A DNA stretch of 64,000 bases from Leuconostoc lactis (GCF_007954625.1 NZ_CP042420.1:62001-126000); one strand, 5' to 3'; positions 19,559 to 29,089 are shown, counted from the first letter of the stretch. Numbers and translations: made by a program. Notes: generated by a model not told the origin, from the letters alone.

Positions 19559-21089
19559 TCCTTTTTATGAATTTTGTCCATAAATTTCTACCATCTTTAG
19601 TCAATATTATAAGCAATGAAATTATTACTAAACTTGAGACAATCGCAATGACTGCATTTAATATCAACTGCATAACTAAGTTTGATGAAATCCCCTTACT
19701 CCATTCAATTCCCTTCGTCACAATAACATATTCTGACACAATTGACATCAATCCCGTAAGAGCAGGTTTGAAGTATTCTTTAAAGTTCACATTAAAACCA
19801 TATTTATACACTATATAGGGTTCATACCATAGTGGAAAACTGATAATCGAAATCGTTGTTCCTATTAGTATTCCTAGCATTCCCAGCTTTAGAACACCTG
19901 CAAAAAATATCGTTAACACTATATTAATCACTACTTCAATAATTGATTTCCATCTTTGTATCCATGCTAATCCGTATGCATCTATATAAGTTAAAGATGT
20001 TCTTCTATAAAGTTCTAAAGCAAAATTGAGAATAATAACGTTTGTTATGATATTCGACAACAAATAATTTTTCCCAATCCATAATTGAATGAAAACATTT
20101 GCTAGAGCCGTCAAACCGCCCACACAAACAACTGTAATGAAAATATTGATCAGATGCAAATTCCTATAATTATTATGATTTTTACTCAACTCATGACTCT
20201 TCGTTATTCCAATCGTTGAAGTTAATCCAGAAAAAAGTCGACTAATTAAGGAAACAAGCGTATTGACTATTAAGGCGTAGTTAGAATACAATCCAACATT
20301 AACAATACCGGAGAATGTAGCAATAAAGATATTATCCGTACCATAAACCACAACAGTCCCGAGTTTATTTGAAAAATTTCCAACAGTAAGCTTTTTAATT
20401 TGCTGCTTTAGATTATTTCCCAAATTATAGTTTGAAAGCTTTCTTTTAAGATATGGATATTCCTTATCAACCTGTCTTGCAATAACTATATTACTCAAAA
20501 TATTAAAAACCGTCGTTGTTCCCGCGTACAGTAGAAAATTTCTAAACATAATGAGCATAAGCATTTGTACAATAGATGACATAAAGTTGAAAATTAGATA
20601 GTTCAACTGATTTTTATACACCTTTTGATCAGCATCAAACATCGAACGTTTATATGTTAAAAAATAACCTGAAACTGAACCCAATAAAAACAGAAAATAC
20701 GTTATCGTCAACTCTATAACTTTTTCTTGGGAGCCAGTGATTTGGTTGTTAATCAAGAAATATGCACCAACTCCCAATACCAGTACAGCTAATCCTATTA
20801 ATGCATACATTTTTTTGAACAAATGCATTAGTTTTATAACTGTTTCTTCATCATGCTCTTTTAATGGTTTATACAATGAGAAAATGATAGCACTACCGAT
20901 TCCCAATTCAGTTAAAGATAACACACCTAAAACATTCGCAAATAGTCCATTATACCCTAGATATGTTTTCCCCAAAAAGTGTATAAAAACAGTTCTATTT
21001 ATAAACTGCATCAAAGTATTTACTACCACAACAATCAGCCCTGACAGGCTGTTCATCAATATTATTTTTGTACCTACACGTTTATCCAT
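19539..21089 (-). CDS. wzx: Wzx-type polysaccharide flippase
   Basis: Multidrug/oligosaccharidyl-lipid/polysaccharide (MOP) superfamily flippase, 516 aa with about 12-14 membrane segments. The N-terminus INRTVFIHFLGKTYLGYNGL and the following LSLTELGIGSAIIFSLYKPL are the typical first two segments of the capsule RfbX/PST group. It should move lipid-linked repeat units to the outer face for polymerisation by the adjacent Wzy. AT-rich, in line with the block around it. Confidence 0.88.
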   Translation of the reverse strand: MDKRVGTKIILMNSLSGLIVVVVNTLMQFINRTVFIHFLGKTYLGYNGLFANVLGVLSLTELGIGSAIIFSLYKPLKEHDEETVIKLMHLFKKMYALIGLAVLVLGVGAYFLINNQITGSQEKVIELTITYFLFLLGSVSGYFLTYKRSMFDADQKVYKNQLNYLIFNFMSSIVQMLMLIMFRNFLLYAGTTTVFNILSNIVIARQVDKEYPYLKRKLSNYNLGNNLKQQIKKLTVGNFSNKLGTVVVYGTDNIFIATFSGIVNVGLYSNYALIVNTLVSLISRLFSGLTSTIGITKSHELSKNHNNYRNLHLINIFITVVCVGGLTALANVFIQLWIGKNYLLSNIITNVIILNFALELYRRTSLTYIDAYGLAWIQRWKSIIEVVINIVLTIFFAGVLKLGMLGILIGTTISIISFPLWYEPYIVYKYGFNVNFKEYFKPALTGLMSIVSEYVIVTKGIEWSKGISSNLVMQLILNAVIAIVSSLVIISLLIILTKDGRNLWTKFIKRNVKYDD

Positions 21090-21172
21090 TTATCCTCAAG
21101 ATTCACTTCACAAAATTTTTCTAAATAAAATTAAAAAACTGTTTGTATCATTTCATGATATTCATAATAATT

Positions 21173-22252
21173 TTATTGATTTGCAACTGATTCAAGCGCT
21201 TTCTCAAACTCATTCGCACTACTTTCAAATGTTAGTGTGTTAACCAAATTAGCACCATTTTTAGCCAATTTGATTCGCATATCATCGTTTTCAAGAAGAC
21301 GAATTATCTTATTTGCTAAATCTTTAAAGTCACCAACATCACTTAGTAAGGCTGTTTCACCATCAATTCCGAAATCATTGACGCCACCATTTCGTGTAGA
21401 AACCAATGCTGCGCCACTAGCCATAGCTTCAGTTGCGACTAAACCCCAACCTTCTGATCTGCTTGTGAATAAAAAAATTGATGATTGATTATATATATTA
21501 GATCTGAGTACTTTTTCGTCGGCTTTCTGTATATACTCAAAGCACTCTGGTAAATCATTTGGTCTGTTTGGATTACCAAAAAATATAACTTTCAAATCTG
21601 GAAACTTATCATGCACAATCTTCAAAGCTTTTATACCAGTCAGTACATCTTTGCTTGTGCTTGGATGATTCAACAGACTTATAACATGACCTCTTTCTTC
21701 AACCGGTTTCTCTATATAAAAGCTTTCTGTTTTTACATAGTTTTTTACAAGTATCACTTTATTATCGTGTTTTCTAACCATGTCATACAGCCAACTTGAA
21801 ACAACAATTTTCTGTATTTGCAATTCCCAGGCTGCGTCAACAATCTTCTTTTCAGAAAATAGTTTCTCATCTGCTTGAATAAAATAAATTATCTTTTCTA
21901 ATTTTTCTACTTTTCTTGAAACATTTAATGCAATACCAAAATCAGTCGCAATAATAATATCTCTATTTTTAAATGTATTTTTTTTTAATGAGTAGTTGGC
22001 ATTTAATCTAATAGATGCATTCAAATCAAACCAAGTCAAACTTTTTTGACTTGATTTCCTCCTAAAAAATTCAACCAAGCGGACGGCATGTTTGACAAAA
22101 TTAAATTTCCTTTGCTTATATGGTGTATCAGCCAAAAAAGTAATTTCAACATTATGCCCTTTTTCAGCTAAATAGTTCGCATATTCATAAATTATTTTTC
22201 GCCCACCTGAAGCAGTGTCATCATGAAATCTCATTACAATTGAAATTTTCAT
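21173..22252 (-). CDS. Glycosyltransferase family 4
   Basis: GT-B glycosyltransferase of 359 aa. The N-terminal domain starts MKISIVMRFHDDTASGGRKI, and the C-terminal donor-binding domain has SRSEGWGLVATEAMASG with the retaining GT4 EX7E pattern, then GGVNDFGIDGETALL. It is cytoplasmic, probably adding one sugar to the lipid-linked repeat unit. An 83-bp AT-rich gap precedes wzx downstream; it begins 12 bp after the preceding GT2 gene. Confidence 0.87.
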   Translation of the reverse strand: MKISIVMRFHDDTASGGRKIIYEYANYLAEKGHNVEITFLADTPYKQRKFNFVKHAVRLVEFFRRKSSQKSLTWFDLNASIRLNANYSLKKNTFKNRDIIIATDFGIALNVSRKVEKLEKIIYFIQADEKLFSEKKIVDAAWELQIQKIVVSSWLYDMVRKHDNKVILVKNYVKTESFYIEKPVEERGHVISLLNHPSTSKDVLTGIKALKIVHDKFPDLKVIFFGNPNRPNDLPECFEYIQKADEKVLRSNIYNQSSIFLFTSRSEGWGLVATEAMASGAALVSTRNGGVNDFGIDGETALLSDVGDFKDLANKIIRLLENDDMRIKLAKNGANLVNTLTFESSANEFEKALESVANQ

Positions 22253-22264
22253 ATTTCTCCCTCT

Positions 22265-23170
22265 CTAACCAAATAAATCAATGAATCGCTGTGTTGATTT
22301 TTTCATATTTTCAAGCTGAAATTTTTGTTGTGCGACAGCACTTTTAAATGACTGCTTTGTTGATGTATTCTGATGATGTTTCACAACGATTGACGGATCA
22401 TATTTGGAAACGAGTTTTAACTCTCTCATTTTTCGGTCTAAAATTTCAGTTTCAAAGTAGAAAAAAGTTCCTTCGTCAAACGGTGTATTCAACTGATGAA
22501 AAAAACTTTTTGAAAAGACTAGTAAAGAACCATGTAGAACTACATTCTTTTTCATCACATCGTGGCGTGATTTATTTGATTGCCTAATATTTAAAACATA
22601 ACGTCTTAAACCACGAATTCTTTTTAGATTGGCCCTAATCAAAAACATTAATTTGTTTTGATTCAATAATTTTTTCGAGTGTTGATGTATTGCTTCTACT
22701 TCCGACAATGAATACCCTGTTTGCTTCTTCGGATTTTGATGAATGCCTGTCTCAGGTACAAAGATATCTGGTCCTAATAAATCAAAAGTTTGTTCGTTAT
22801 AGGACTGTTCAACCAATTGATTAAAATCACTTTGTAAAAATTCAATATCATTATTTGCTAAAACTAAAAAATCCGGATTATATTTTGTAACAGCAAAGGC
22901 AATACCTAGGTTATTACCTTTGGCATAACCTAAATTTTCTTGGTTCAAAATAACATCAACGTTTTGATTATCAGCGAATATTTCTTTTAATTTAACACCT
23001 GATTCATTTGGTGATGCATTATCCACGATTACTACTTGATTATCACCATCTAATTCATTTAAAATATGTTGCGTTTCATGAATTGTTTCATCCAACGATT
23101 GATAATGTAAAATCACAAAAACAAATTTATTGGACTTCAATATGTGATTTTTTATGTTTTGGTTCTTCAC
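22265..23170 (-). CDS. Glycosyltransferase family 2
   Basis: GT2 protein of 301 aa. FVILHYQSLDETIHETQHIL at the N-terminus and VVIVDNASPNESG, LNQENLGYAKGNNLG and VLANNDIEF (metal motif) resemble rhamnosyl/galactofuranosyl transferases of the WbbL/GlfT type. Its annotated start overlaps the licD end by 44 bp, and no later ATG precedes the conserved region, so the overlap is probably real. Substrate unknown. Confidence 0.83.
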   Translation of the reverse strand: MKNQNIKNHILKSNKFVFVILHYQSLDETIHETQHILNELDGDNQVVIVDNASPNESGVKLKEIFADNQNVDVILNQENLGYAKGNNLGIAFAVTKYNPDFLVLANNDIEFLQSDFNQLVEQSYNEQTFDLLGPDIFVPETGIHQNPKKQTGYSLSEVEAIHQHSKKLLNQNKLMFLIRANLKRIRGLRRYVLNIRQSNKSRHDVMKKNVVLHGSLLVFSKSFFHQLNTPFDEGTFFYFETEILDRKMRELKLVSKYDPSIVVKHHQNTSTKQSFKSAVAQQKFQLENMKKSTQRFIDLFG

Positions 23171-23936
23171 TGGCGTAATTTTCTCCGTATAGCTGCTTCA
23201 AATAGTTATCATATAATGCTGGTACCAAAAAATGCGTATCTTCAAACGGCAGAAATATGCCCTCTCCGAAATATTCGTTCGGAAACATCTCTTTATCAAA
23301 CAAAGAACCGGTAATTGTTCCTACCCACTTTGACCCTTTAAGCTGATTTTTACGATAAACTTTATCAATTTTGTCATAAATTTGGTTTTGCGTAAAGAAA
23401 TGTTTAATTCCAGTTTTACCCAGTAGATCAATCGCAAGTTGCTTTTTCTTTGAATGAATGACAATCGTATCTTCTACCTCTCTTGTAAATACGGCACCCA
23501 TTCCACGTAACAGCATGACATGATATTTGTATATTTGACGTCCAAACTTGGTTTGAGGAACACCATCTAATGGTAGAACATCAATAATTGAGAATCCCAA
23601 GTGATTGTTAGTGGGTAAACCTTCTTGTTTCCGGTAACTTTCCTTAACCAGTACTCTTGGAAAATAAGCATGAATTTCATCACCTTTACGATAATTAGCC
23701 AACCAAAAACGTTCAGACCAATCTCCCGAAAGTAATGCCATCAATTGCTCAAATTGGCCTCTAGGAACTGCAATATCCATATCATCATCCCATGGAATAA
23801 AGCCTTTATATTTGACCGCACCCATGACAGATCCGCCACGTAAAAAAAATTTGATGTTATTTTCATCAGCAATCTGTTTAATTTCTTTTAAGGCGTCTAA
23901 TTCTAGTTGTTGTATTTGAGATAAATTATTTGTCAT
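23127..23936 (-). CDS. LicD family phosphotransferase
   Basis: Cytoplasmic nucleotidyltransferase-fold protein of 269 aa in the LicD family, which transfers phosphate-linked groups (phosphocholine, glycerol or ribitol phosphate) to glycans. FFLRGGSVMGAVKYKGFIPW and DDDMDIAVPR carry the characteristic aspartates. No choline uptake or activation genes are visible, so the transferred group is unknown. Its presence implies a phosphate-decorated exopolysaccharide. It starts next to the end of the acetyltransferase. Confidence 0.87.
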   Translation of the reverse strand: MTNNLSQIQQLELDALKEIKQIADENNIKFFLRGGSVMGAVKYKGFIPWDDDMDIAVPRGQFEQLMALLSGDWSERFWLANYRKGDEIHAYFPRVLVKESYRKQEGLPTNNHLGFSIIDVLPLDGVPQTKFGRQIYKYHVMLLRGMGAVFTREVEDTIVIHSKKKQLAIDLLGKTGIKHFFTQNQIYDKIDKVYRKNQLKGSKWVGTITGSLFDKEMFPNEYFGEGIFLPFEDTHFLVPALYDNYLKQLYGENYASEEPKHKKSHIEVQ

Positions 23937-24632
23937 CTAATTTCTTTCCCTAATCAATTTCGCCGGTACGCCAGCATAAACACCATATGCTTTTGTATCT
24001 TTTGTCACCACCGAACCAGCAGCAATGACTGTTCCCTTTTTAATTGTTACACCAGCCAATACTGTCACTTTTGCACCAATCCAGACATCATCTTCAATAA
24101 CCACATCTTTTCGAGTTACACCTTGCAATCTTATCGGTTCCGTCAGGTTTTCAAAATTATGATTTTCTGAATGCAAAGAAAAATATGGGCCAATGATTAC
24201 ATCATTTCCAATCGAGACAAAACCTCGGACACTAATCAACGCATTCTGAGCAATACCCACATGATTTCCAATAGAAATACCTTCTCCTAGGTCAGTCATG
24301 ACGCCATATCCTTCAATCATAGAATATTCGCCGAGAGAAAAATTATCGCCAATTGTAACATTTTGTCTAACATTTGCATTAATTGTTGAAAAATCAGACA
24401 ATGTTATTCCATTCCCTAACTTTATTTTCTTTTTTCCTGAGAGTGACACACTTTTCCCTTTGAATAAGAGCGGTCCTGACTTAGATAAAAACGGTTTCGT
24501 GAATACTCCTCTCAAGAGCATATGCACTCTTTTTAAAAGAATCCCTCCAAATGCAAAAAAACTTAGATTGGAATCAATAACGTATGGTGACCCTTTTAAC
24601 TTCGATATAATTTTTTCAATTAGATGCATCAT
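23937..24632 (-). CDS. Hexapeptide-repeat O-acetyltransferase
   Basis: Left-handed beta-helix acyltransferase of 231 aa. Repeats such as IGDNFSLGEYSMIEGYG, IGNHVGIAQNALIS and IGNDVIIGPY are followed by a loop SENHNF with the catalytic histidine and then VVIEDDVWIGAKVTVLAGV. This matches the CysE/LacA/WcaF group; O-acetylation of a sugar in the repeat unit is likely. It overlaps the upstream capsule-synthesis gene by 17 bp and is followed at once by licD. Confidence 0.87.
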   Translation of the reverse strand: MMHLIEKIISKLKGSPYVIDSNLSFFAFGGILLKRVHMLLRGVFTKPFLSKSGPLLFKGKSVSLSGKKKIKLGNGITLSDFSTINANVRQNVTIGDNFSLGEYSMIEGYGVMTDLGEGISIGNHVGIAQNALISVRGFVSIGNDVIIGPYFSLHSENHNFENLTEPIRLQGVTRKDVVIEDDVWIGAKVTVLAGVTIKKGTVIAAGSVVTKDTKAYGVYAGVPAKLIRERN

Positions 24633-25575
24633 TCAAGTTACCTTTTCGTTCTAACAAATAGTTATAAACAGTCCCTGGTTCATCTGTAATGTTCTTATAA
24701 GTTATTTTTTGTAAAGGAAAATCTGAGAATATTCTCTCGACTTCAGATTCCTTATTTTTTTTATTTAACAAATACATAATTTGCAACGGTACAGCATTGG
24801 GAATCTTCAATACTTTTTGATACTCATCATCGTGAAATTCATAAACCAAGTGCCAAATAATATGAAAAATAAAATAATCTACAGCGAAATCATATTTTCT
24901 CCAATATGCGTATAGAATTTCCCTCACTTTTAAGAGCGTTGGTTCATTCGATCGTGAATGAATTAACCAGTTTGAAATCCAAATACTATTGCCCATTTGT
25001 CCAGGTCTCATATTTTGAAAAAAGAATGTTTGGTTACTTTTTAAAATCTTTTCAAGTAGTGGAAATTTTTTGTCTAACACAATTGTTGAATCGAACCATG
25101 TACCACCCTTTTGTATTAATAATTCCATACGTACAATATCAGAAAAATGAACATTTGATATCAAACCATTTTGCCACTTTGCCATGATATCTTCAGGAAT
25201 ATCAACATATTTGCCAAAATTCTCTTTTGTTAGAACAATAACTTTATAGTCGGGAAGTGCATCCTTAATACTTCTTATAGACATTTTTACGATATCTGGT
25301 GCTTGATCGATCCCTTGCAACCACATTGTCCAAATGATATTACTCGTTTCTCCTGATTTTTGAACCAATGGTTTTTCAAGAATATTTAGGTAATTTTTTC
25401 TAAATTTATTCTTCACCTTCAACATTTTATTCATTTGGATAAGCTCAAAAGTTGTCTTGCTTATCCCCAAGGTCATAATATTAAAAATAGTGTTCCAAAT
25501 CATTCCTGCCGCCAAGAACTGTCTTAATTGATCTCTAATGCCCCGTTGTTTAATTTTTTTTAAAATTTTTTCCAT
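24616..25575 (-). CDS. Capsular polysaccharide synthesis glycosyltransferase (GT32-like)
   Basis: Soluble protein of 319 aa resembling the Caps_synth/GT32 group. IIWTMWLQGIDQAPDIVKMS, then YKVIVLTKENFGKY and HFSDIVRMELLIQKGGTWFD with a DST metal-type motif. It probably transfers a hexose or HexNAc to the repeat unit. I place the start at the ATG at 25575, which begins one base after the stop of the preceding gene (TAAGATG) and suggests coupling; a TTG ten codons earlier has no support. Confidence 0.8.
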   Translation of the reverse strand: MEKILKKIKQRGIRDQLRQFLAAGMIWNTIFNIMTLGISKTTFELIQMNKMLKVKNKFRKNYLNILEKPLVQKSGETSNIIWTMWLQGIDQAPDIVKMSIRSIKDALPDYKVIVLTKENFGKYVDIPEDIMAKWQNGLISNVHFSDIVRMELLIQKGGTWFDSTIVLDKKFPLLEKILKSNQTFFFQNMRPGQMGNSIWISNWLIHSRSNEPTLLKVREILYAYWRKYDFAVDYFIFHIIWHLVYEFHDDEYQKVLKIPNAVPLQIMYLLNKKNKESEVERIFSDFPLQKITYKNITDEPGTVYNYLLERKGNLNDASN

Positions 25576-25576
25576 C

Positions 25577-26488
25577 TTACAAAGTGTTTTTGTCAAACAT
25601 ATCAATTAATTCATTTGAAACATTTGATCTAACCTTTCTAATAAAAAGATCTCCATCCAACTTTGCTGCCTTAATCTCTTTCAGATCCGATTCAGAATTA
25701 TTCCACACCTTAATATACTTACCATCATATCTAAAAAAGTGTAAATTTCGAACATTTACGAGACCAGGTGTATTTAATTTCCCTTTAGCTACAAATTTAT
25801 GATTTAAATTCGCATACTGAGCTAGAGTGTTAAAGTAAATTTCATCTGGCTCAAATGTATTTTTCAATCGTCTATCTAGTGCTAAGCCCAATTCGCCACC
25901 ATTAATCTGATATGAGAAATATTGAAACATTTCCTTAGTGAATGCGATAAAATTAGTACCACCGTAAATAATATACTTATTTCCATTAAAATTTAAATAT
26001 GAACTTTGCAGTGGAAAAGGTAATTTTGCAAAAATACGATTCAAAATTTTTTTCAATGAATTTATATTATCAAACATCCACGGATATGACGTTCTGTTTG
26101 AAAAATACTTAATTTTATTACCCGAAAGTTGAACTGTTTTAATAAATTCTTCATTACTGTGTACTTCAAAAAATTGATCAATTTTTTCGTTACTCTGAAT
26201 TGGATAATCTAATCCCGACATAAAAATATATCTATCAAAAGAATCGTTTGAGACATTGATTAGCTCTTTCATTGCCTCAACCATACTCCAACCACCCCAA
26301 AAAATTGCATGGCGGTTTGTTGTCATTGTTACATTTGGATGTGCTTGAATTTTTTCAAATTTTCTAATATCACTTTTTTGATCCAAATGAATATATATAT
26401 GCCAATCATCTTGAAGTGACAGCCTATTTACCAACTTAAGAAGCTGTTGAGGATCATCGTGAGCAAGTATTAAATAGGCTATTTTCAT
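25577..26488 (-). CDS. Core-2/I-branching type glycosyltransferase (GT14)
   Basis: A 303-aa protein with MKIAYLILAHDDPQQLLKLV, WHIYIHLDQKSD, IFWGGWSMVEAM and FMSGLDYPIQSN, the pattern of GT14 beta-1,6-N-acetylglucosaminyltransferase-like enzymes that occur in bacterial capsule loci. It may add a branch, probably GlcNAc, but specificity is inferred from the family only. It overlaps the upstream gene by 4 bp (ATGA). Confidence 0.83.
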   Translation of the reverse strand: MKIAYLILAHDDPQQLLKLVNRLSLQDDWHIYIHLDQKSDIRKFEKIQAHPNVTMTTNRHAIFWGGWSMVEAMKELINVSNDSFDRYIFMSGLDYPIQSNEKIDQFFEVHSNEEFIKTVQLSGNKIKYFSNRTSYPWMFDNINSLKKILNRIFAKLPFPLQSSYLNFNGNKYIIYGGTNFIAFTKEMFQYFSYQINGGELGLALDRRLKNTFEPDEIYFNTLAQYANLNHKFVAKGKLNTPGLVNVRNLHFFRYDGKYIKVWNNSESDLKEIKAAKLDGDLFIRKVRSNVSNELIDMFDKNTL

Positions 26489-27669
26489 ATGTTATTCTCT
26501 CCTAGAAATTTTCGTTCATATTCATCATTGATTTTTTCCCAGGTATATCCGCTCTCAATAATTGCTTTAGCACTTTTTTCGTTTTCTACAAGTTGCACAC
26601 TTGAATAACTATCTGCCTGCTTTATAGTATTTGCTAAATCTCCGCTATTTTTGTTCCAGTATAGTGCTGCATCATGAGCGACATCTCGGTTGAAACCAAC
26701 ATCCACAAGTAAATTAAGCTGAGTACTCGATAATGCCTCTAGCAAACTTGGGTTTGTGCCACCAACTTCATGGCCATGTAAATAAGCATATGCATTTTCA
26801 CGAATATATCGAAGTAGCGGTTGATCATAGACTGTTCCAACAAACTTAATGCGCTTATCCTGATCAAATCTTGTTTTTTGTAATAAATCTTGATAGAATT
26901 TATTTTTTTCGACATTCGTGACAATCACAAGATCTTTAGGCGAATCTGAAATCATAAACTCACGAATCATTGTTTCATAGTTATTTTCCGGTACAAAACG
27001 ACCAACAATGAGATAATACCCATTCTCTGAAATATCATGCTTCTTATACCACGACCTGATACTCTCATCTGTACTCTTCAACGTTGTCGGAATTGTATCT
27101 GTACCGTAGGCAATAAAAGTTGTTTGTGGTTTAAATGGTGCGTACTCATCTAAGATATATTCTTCAATTTTTCGATTATCAGCAATCACAAGATCAGCAT
27201 GCTTAATCATGCCACGCTCAGAAATTTTCCAATATTTTCGTACTGGTAATGGCCACTTAGCGCGTTTCCATTCATGCCCATCTGGGTTAATAAAATAAGA
27301 ACCGCCCAATGCATGAATTTGCTTAACATAATGACCCATAAATGGCCCTATACGTGCGGCTAAAATATAGAAAATTGGTGCTTCAGCACCAATTTCTTTA
27401 GCATTTCGAATCGCCCATTGTAAAGATTTAATATCATATAAAATAGCTTGTGCCGGTCCGATATTAGGTACATCAATTGAGAAAACTTCGGCATTATTAT
27501 ATTCAAATATATCATTAGCCTCACTCAGTTCAGAGTTATCTCGTCGTGATGCAACATGATACTTAATCTCGTCTGTTTGTTGCCCTGCTGTCAGCTTGTC
27601 AACAAAAGTTTCATAGCCCCCATAGCGCGCTGGAATACCCTTTGATCCAATAATGTAGATATGTTTCAT
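26485..27669 (-). CDS. DUF1972-type glycosyltransferase (rhamnosyltransferase)
   Basis: GT-B enzyme of 394 aa. Its N-terminal HIYIIGSKGIPARYGGYETF is diagnostic for the DUF1972 group, several members of which are the beta-1,4-rhamnosyl- or second-step transferases of Lactococcus and Streptococcus polysaccharides. C-terminal GHEVGGTNPSLLEALSS gives the donor site. I use the ATG at 27669, one base after the stop of the priming transferase and with GGAG nine bases upstream. Likely the second sugar of the repeat unit. Confidence 0.85.
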   Translation of the reverse strand: MKHIYIIGSKGIPARYGGYETFVDKLTAGQQTDEIKYHVASRRDNSELSEANDIFEYNNAEVFSIDVPNIGPAQAILYDIKSLQWAIRNAKEIGAEAPIFYILAARIGPFMGHYVKQIHALGGSYFINPDGHEWKRAKWPLPVRKYWKISERGMIKHADLVIADNRKIEEYILDEYAPFKPQTTFIAYGTDTIPTTLKSTDESIRSWYKKHDISENGYYLIVGRFVPENNYETMIREFMISDSPKDLVIVTNVEKNKFYQDLLQKTRFDQDKRIKFVGTVYDQPLLRYIRENAYAYLHGHEVGGTNPSLLEALSSTQLNLLVDVGFNRDVAHDAALYWNKNSGDLANTIKQADSYSSVQLVENEKSAKAIIESGYTWEKINDEYERKFLGENNI

Positions 27670-27670
27670 T

Positions 27671-28282
27671 TTAGTATGCTCCATTTTTATCACTAGGGAA
27701 AATTAGCCAAACCGTTTTCGCCAAAATGACAATATTTAACCATACTGAGCGACGTGCAATATAGTCTAAATCAAGAGCAATCATCGTATCAAAATCAACA
27801 TTGCTTCGACCATTAACTTGCCAAAGACCGGTCAAACCTGGCTTTACTTTAAGTCTTTTCTTTTCCACCGCTGTATATTTCTCATACTCTTCTTCCAGTG
27901 CTGGTCTAGGCCCGACTAACGACATATCGCCTTTGAGCACATTCCAAAACTGTGGCAATTCATCCAGTGAATGCTTACGGATAAATTTACCAACAGGTGT
28001 AATACGTGGATCATCCTTCATTTTAAACATGCCTTCAACGTCACTTTGGGCCATTAATTCTTGCCGAATAATTTCTGCATCAACAACCATTGAGCGAATT
28101 TTCCACATAACAAAACGCTTCCCATGTAATCCAACACGTTCTTGTTTAAAAAATACATTGCCACCATCTTTTTTAACGAATAGGCTGATGATTAATACTG
28201 GAATCGTAGAGATAACTAAACCAATTAATGCACCAACAATGTCTACTAATCGAATAGCAAATTCTCGAACTCTTAATTTCAC
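27671..28282 (-). CDS. Priming sugar-phosphate transferase (EpsE/WbaP-PglC type)
   Basis: Transfers the first sugar phosphate from a nucleotide sugar to undecaprenyl phosphate and so starts repeat-unit assembly. At 203 aa it is the short form with one re-entrant membrane segment (residues about 8-33) instead of the five-segment form. RVGLHGKRFVMWKIRSM, the catalytic HSLDELPQFWNVL and LVGPRPALEEE are conserved. It starts with GTG behind GGGAG. Glucose or galactose phosphate is the usual donor; I cannot tell which. Confidence 0.92.
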   Translation of the reverse strand: MKLRVREFAIRLVDIVGALIGLVISTIPVLIISLFVKKDGGNVFFKQERVGLHGKRFVMWKIRSMVVDAEIIRQELMAQSDVEGMFKMKDDPRITPVGKFIRKHSLDELPQFWNVLKGDMSLVGPRPALEEEYEKYTAVEKKRLKVKPGLTGLWQVNGRSNVDFDTMIALDLDYIARRSVWLNIVILAKTVWLIFPSDKNGAY

Positions 28283-28312
28283 TCTCTATCTCCCGTAAAA
28301 TACTGCTAACTA

Positions 28313-29077
28313 CTACTTGGTATCTCCATAACCATATCCGTAGCCATATCCGTAGCCATATCCAGTACCCGAATTTTTCCTACGAGTAGTATCGTTATAG
28401 ATAAATCCTAGCACTGGTGCATCGGCTAATTTCAACATATCTGTTGTGCGTTGCAAGGCACCCTTCGTTGTCTGTCTCCCACTCACAACGACAGCGACCC
28501 CATCCATCTTACTCATCAAGACTTGTGCATCAGTCACCATCAAAAATGGTGGGACATCAAAAATGACCAAATCATATCGTTGACGTAATTCAGCAATCAA
28601 GTTCGTCATCCGACTCGAAGCCAACAACTCTGCTGGATTTGGTGGCACAGGTCCAGATGCAACGACATCTAACGACGCCATTCGTGTATGATGGATAATT
28701 GATCCCGCATCACTATTGACATCAGCAAGATAGTTCGTTAAGCCATGATTATCGGTAACACCAAAAGTTCGCGCTACTGTTGGTCGACGTAAATCCGTAT
28801 CAACCAATAGGACTCGCTTACCTTGTTGGGCGTAAACCACCGATAAGTTCGCTGTGATTGTTGACTTCCCTTCCGATGGTAATGCCGATGAGACAAGTAA
28901 TGTTTTGACATTCCCCTTGGCAACTGATGCAAAGTCAATATTCGTACGAATTGTACGAAATTGCTCAGAAACCAGATTTTTCGGTTCCGCTGCTGCAATT
29001 AAGCGCGCACCATCCATCATTGTTTCAACCGATAAACCATCACGACCAGTTTTATACTTTTTCTTAAAAAATACCAT
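28313..29077 (-). CDS. cpsD: CpsD/CapB tyrosine autokinase
   Basis: Bacterial tyrosine kinase that works with the co-polymerase to control chain length and export. At 254 aa it has EQFRTIRTNIDFA, the Walker A SSALPSEGKSTI (residues about 63-75), the Walker A' LLVDTDLRRP and the Walker B VIFDVPPF. The C-terminal tail is a GY dipeptide array with six tyrosines, the autophosphorylation cluster, encoded by a 12-bp tandem repeat. The partner phosphatase and the membrane activator follow the standard order. Confidence 0.94.
   Translation of the reverse strand: MVFFKKKYKTGRDGLSVETMMDGARLIAAAEPKNLVSEQFRTIRTNIDFASVAKGNVKTLLVSSALPSEGKSTITANLSVVYAQQGKRVLLVDTDLRRPTVARTFGVTDNHGLTNYLADVNSDAGSIIHHTRMASLDVVASGPVPPNPAELLASSRMTNLIAELRQRYDLVIFDVPPFLMVTDAQVLMSKMDGVAVVVSGRQTTKGALQRTTDMLKLADAPVLGFIYNDTTRRKNSGTGYGYGYGYGYGYGDTK
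28326..28366 (-). repeat. Tandem 12-bp repeat encoding the Tyr cluster
   Basis: CCATATCCGTAG on the plus strand is repeated, encoding alternating Gly-Tyr at the end of CpsD. Two units are perfect, with degenerate units on each side. Unequal crossing over could change the number of phosphorylatable tyrosines. Confidence 0.8.
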
Positions 29078-29089
29078 GTTAATTCCCCA

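Noticed and set aside
27801..28298. 165-aa plus-strand frame opposite the priming transferase
   Set aside because: Antisense shadow of a conserved coding gene, with no site or homology.
28319..28370. CRISPR-like short repeats
   Set aside because: The 12-bp units are contiguous without spacers and encode the CpsD tail.
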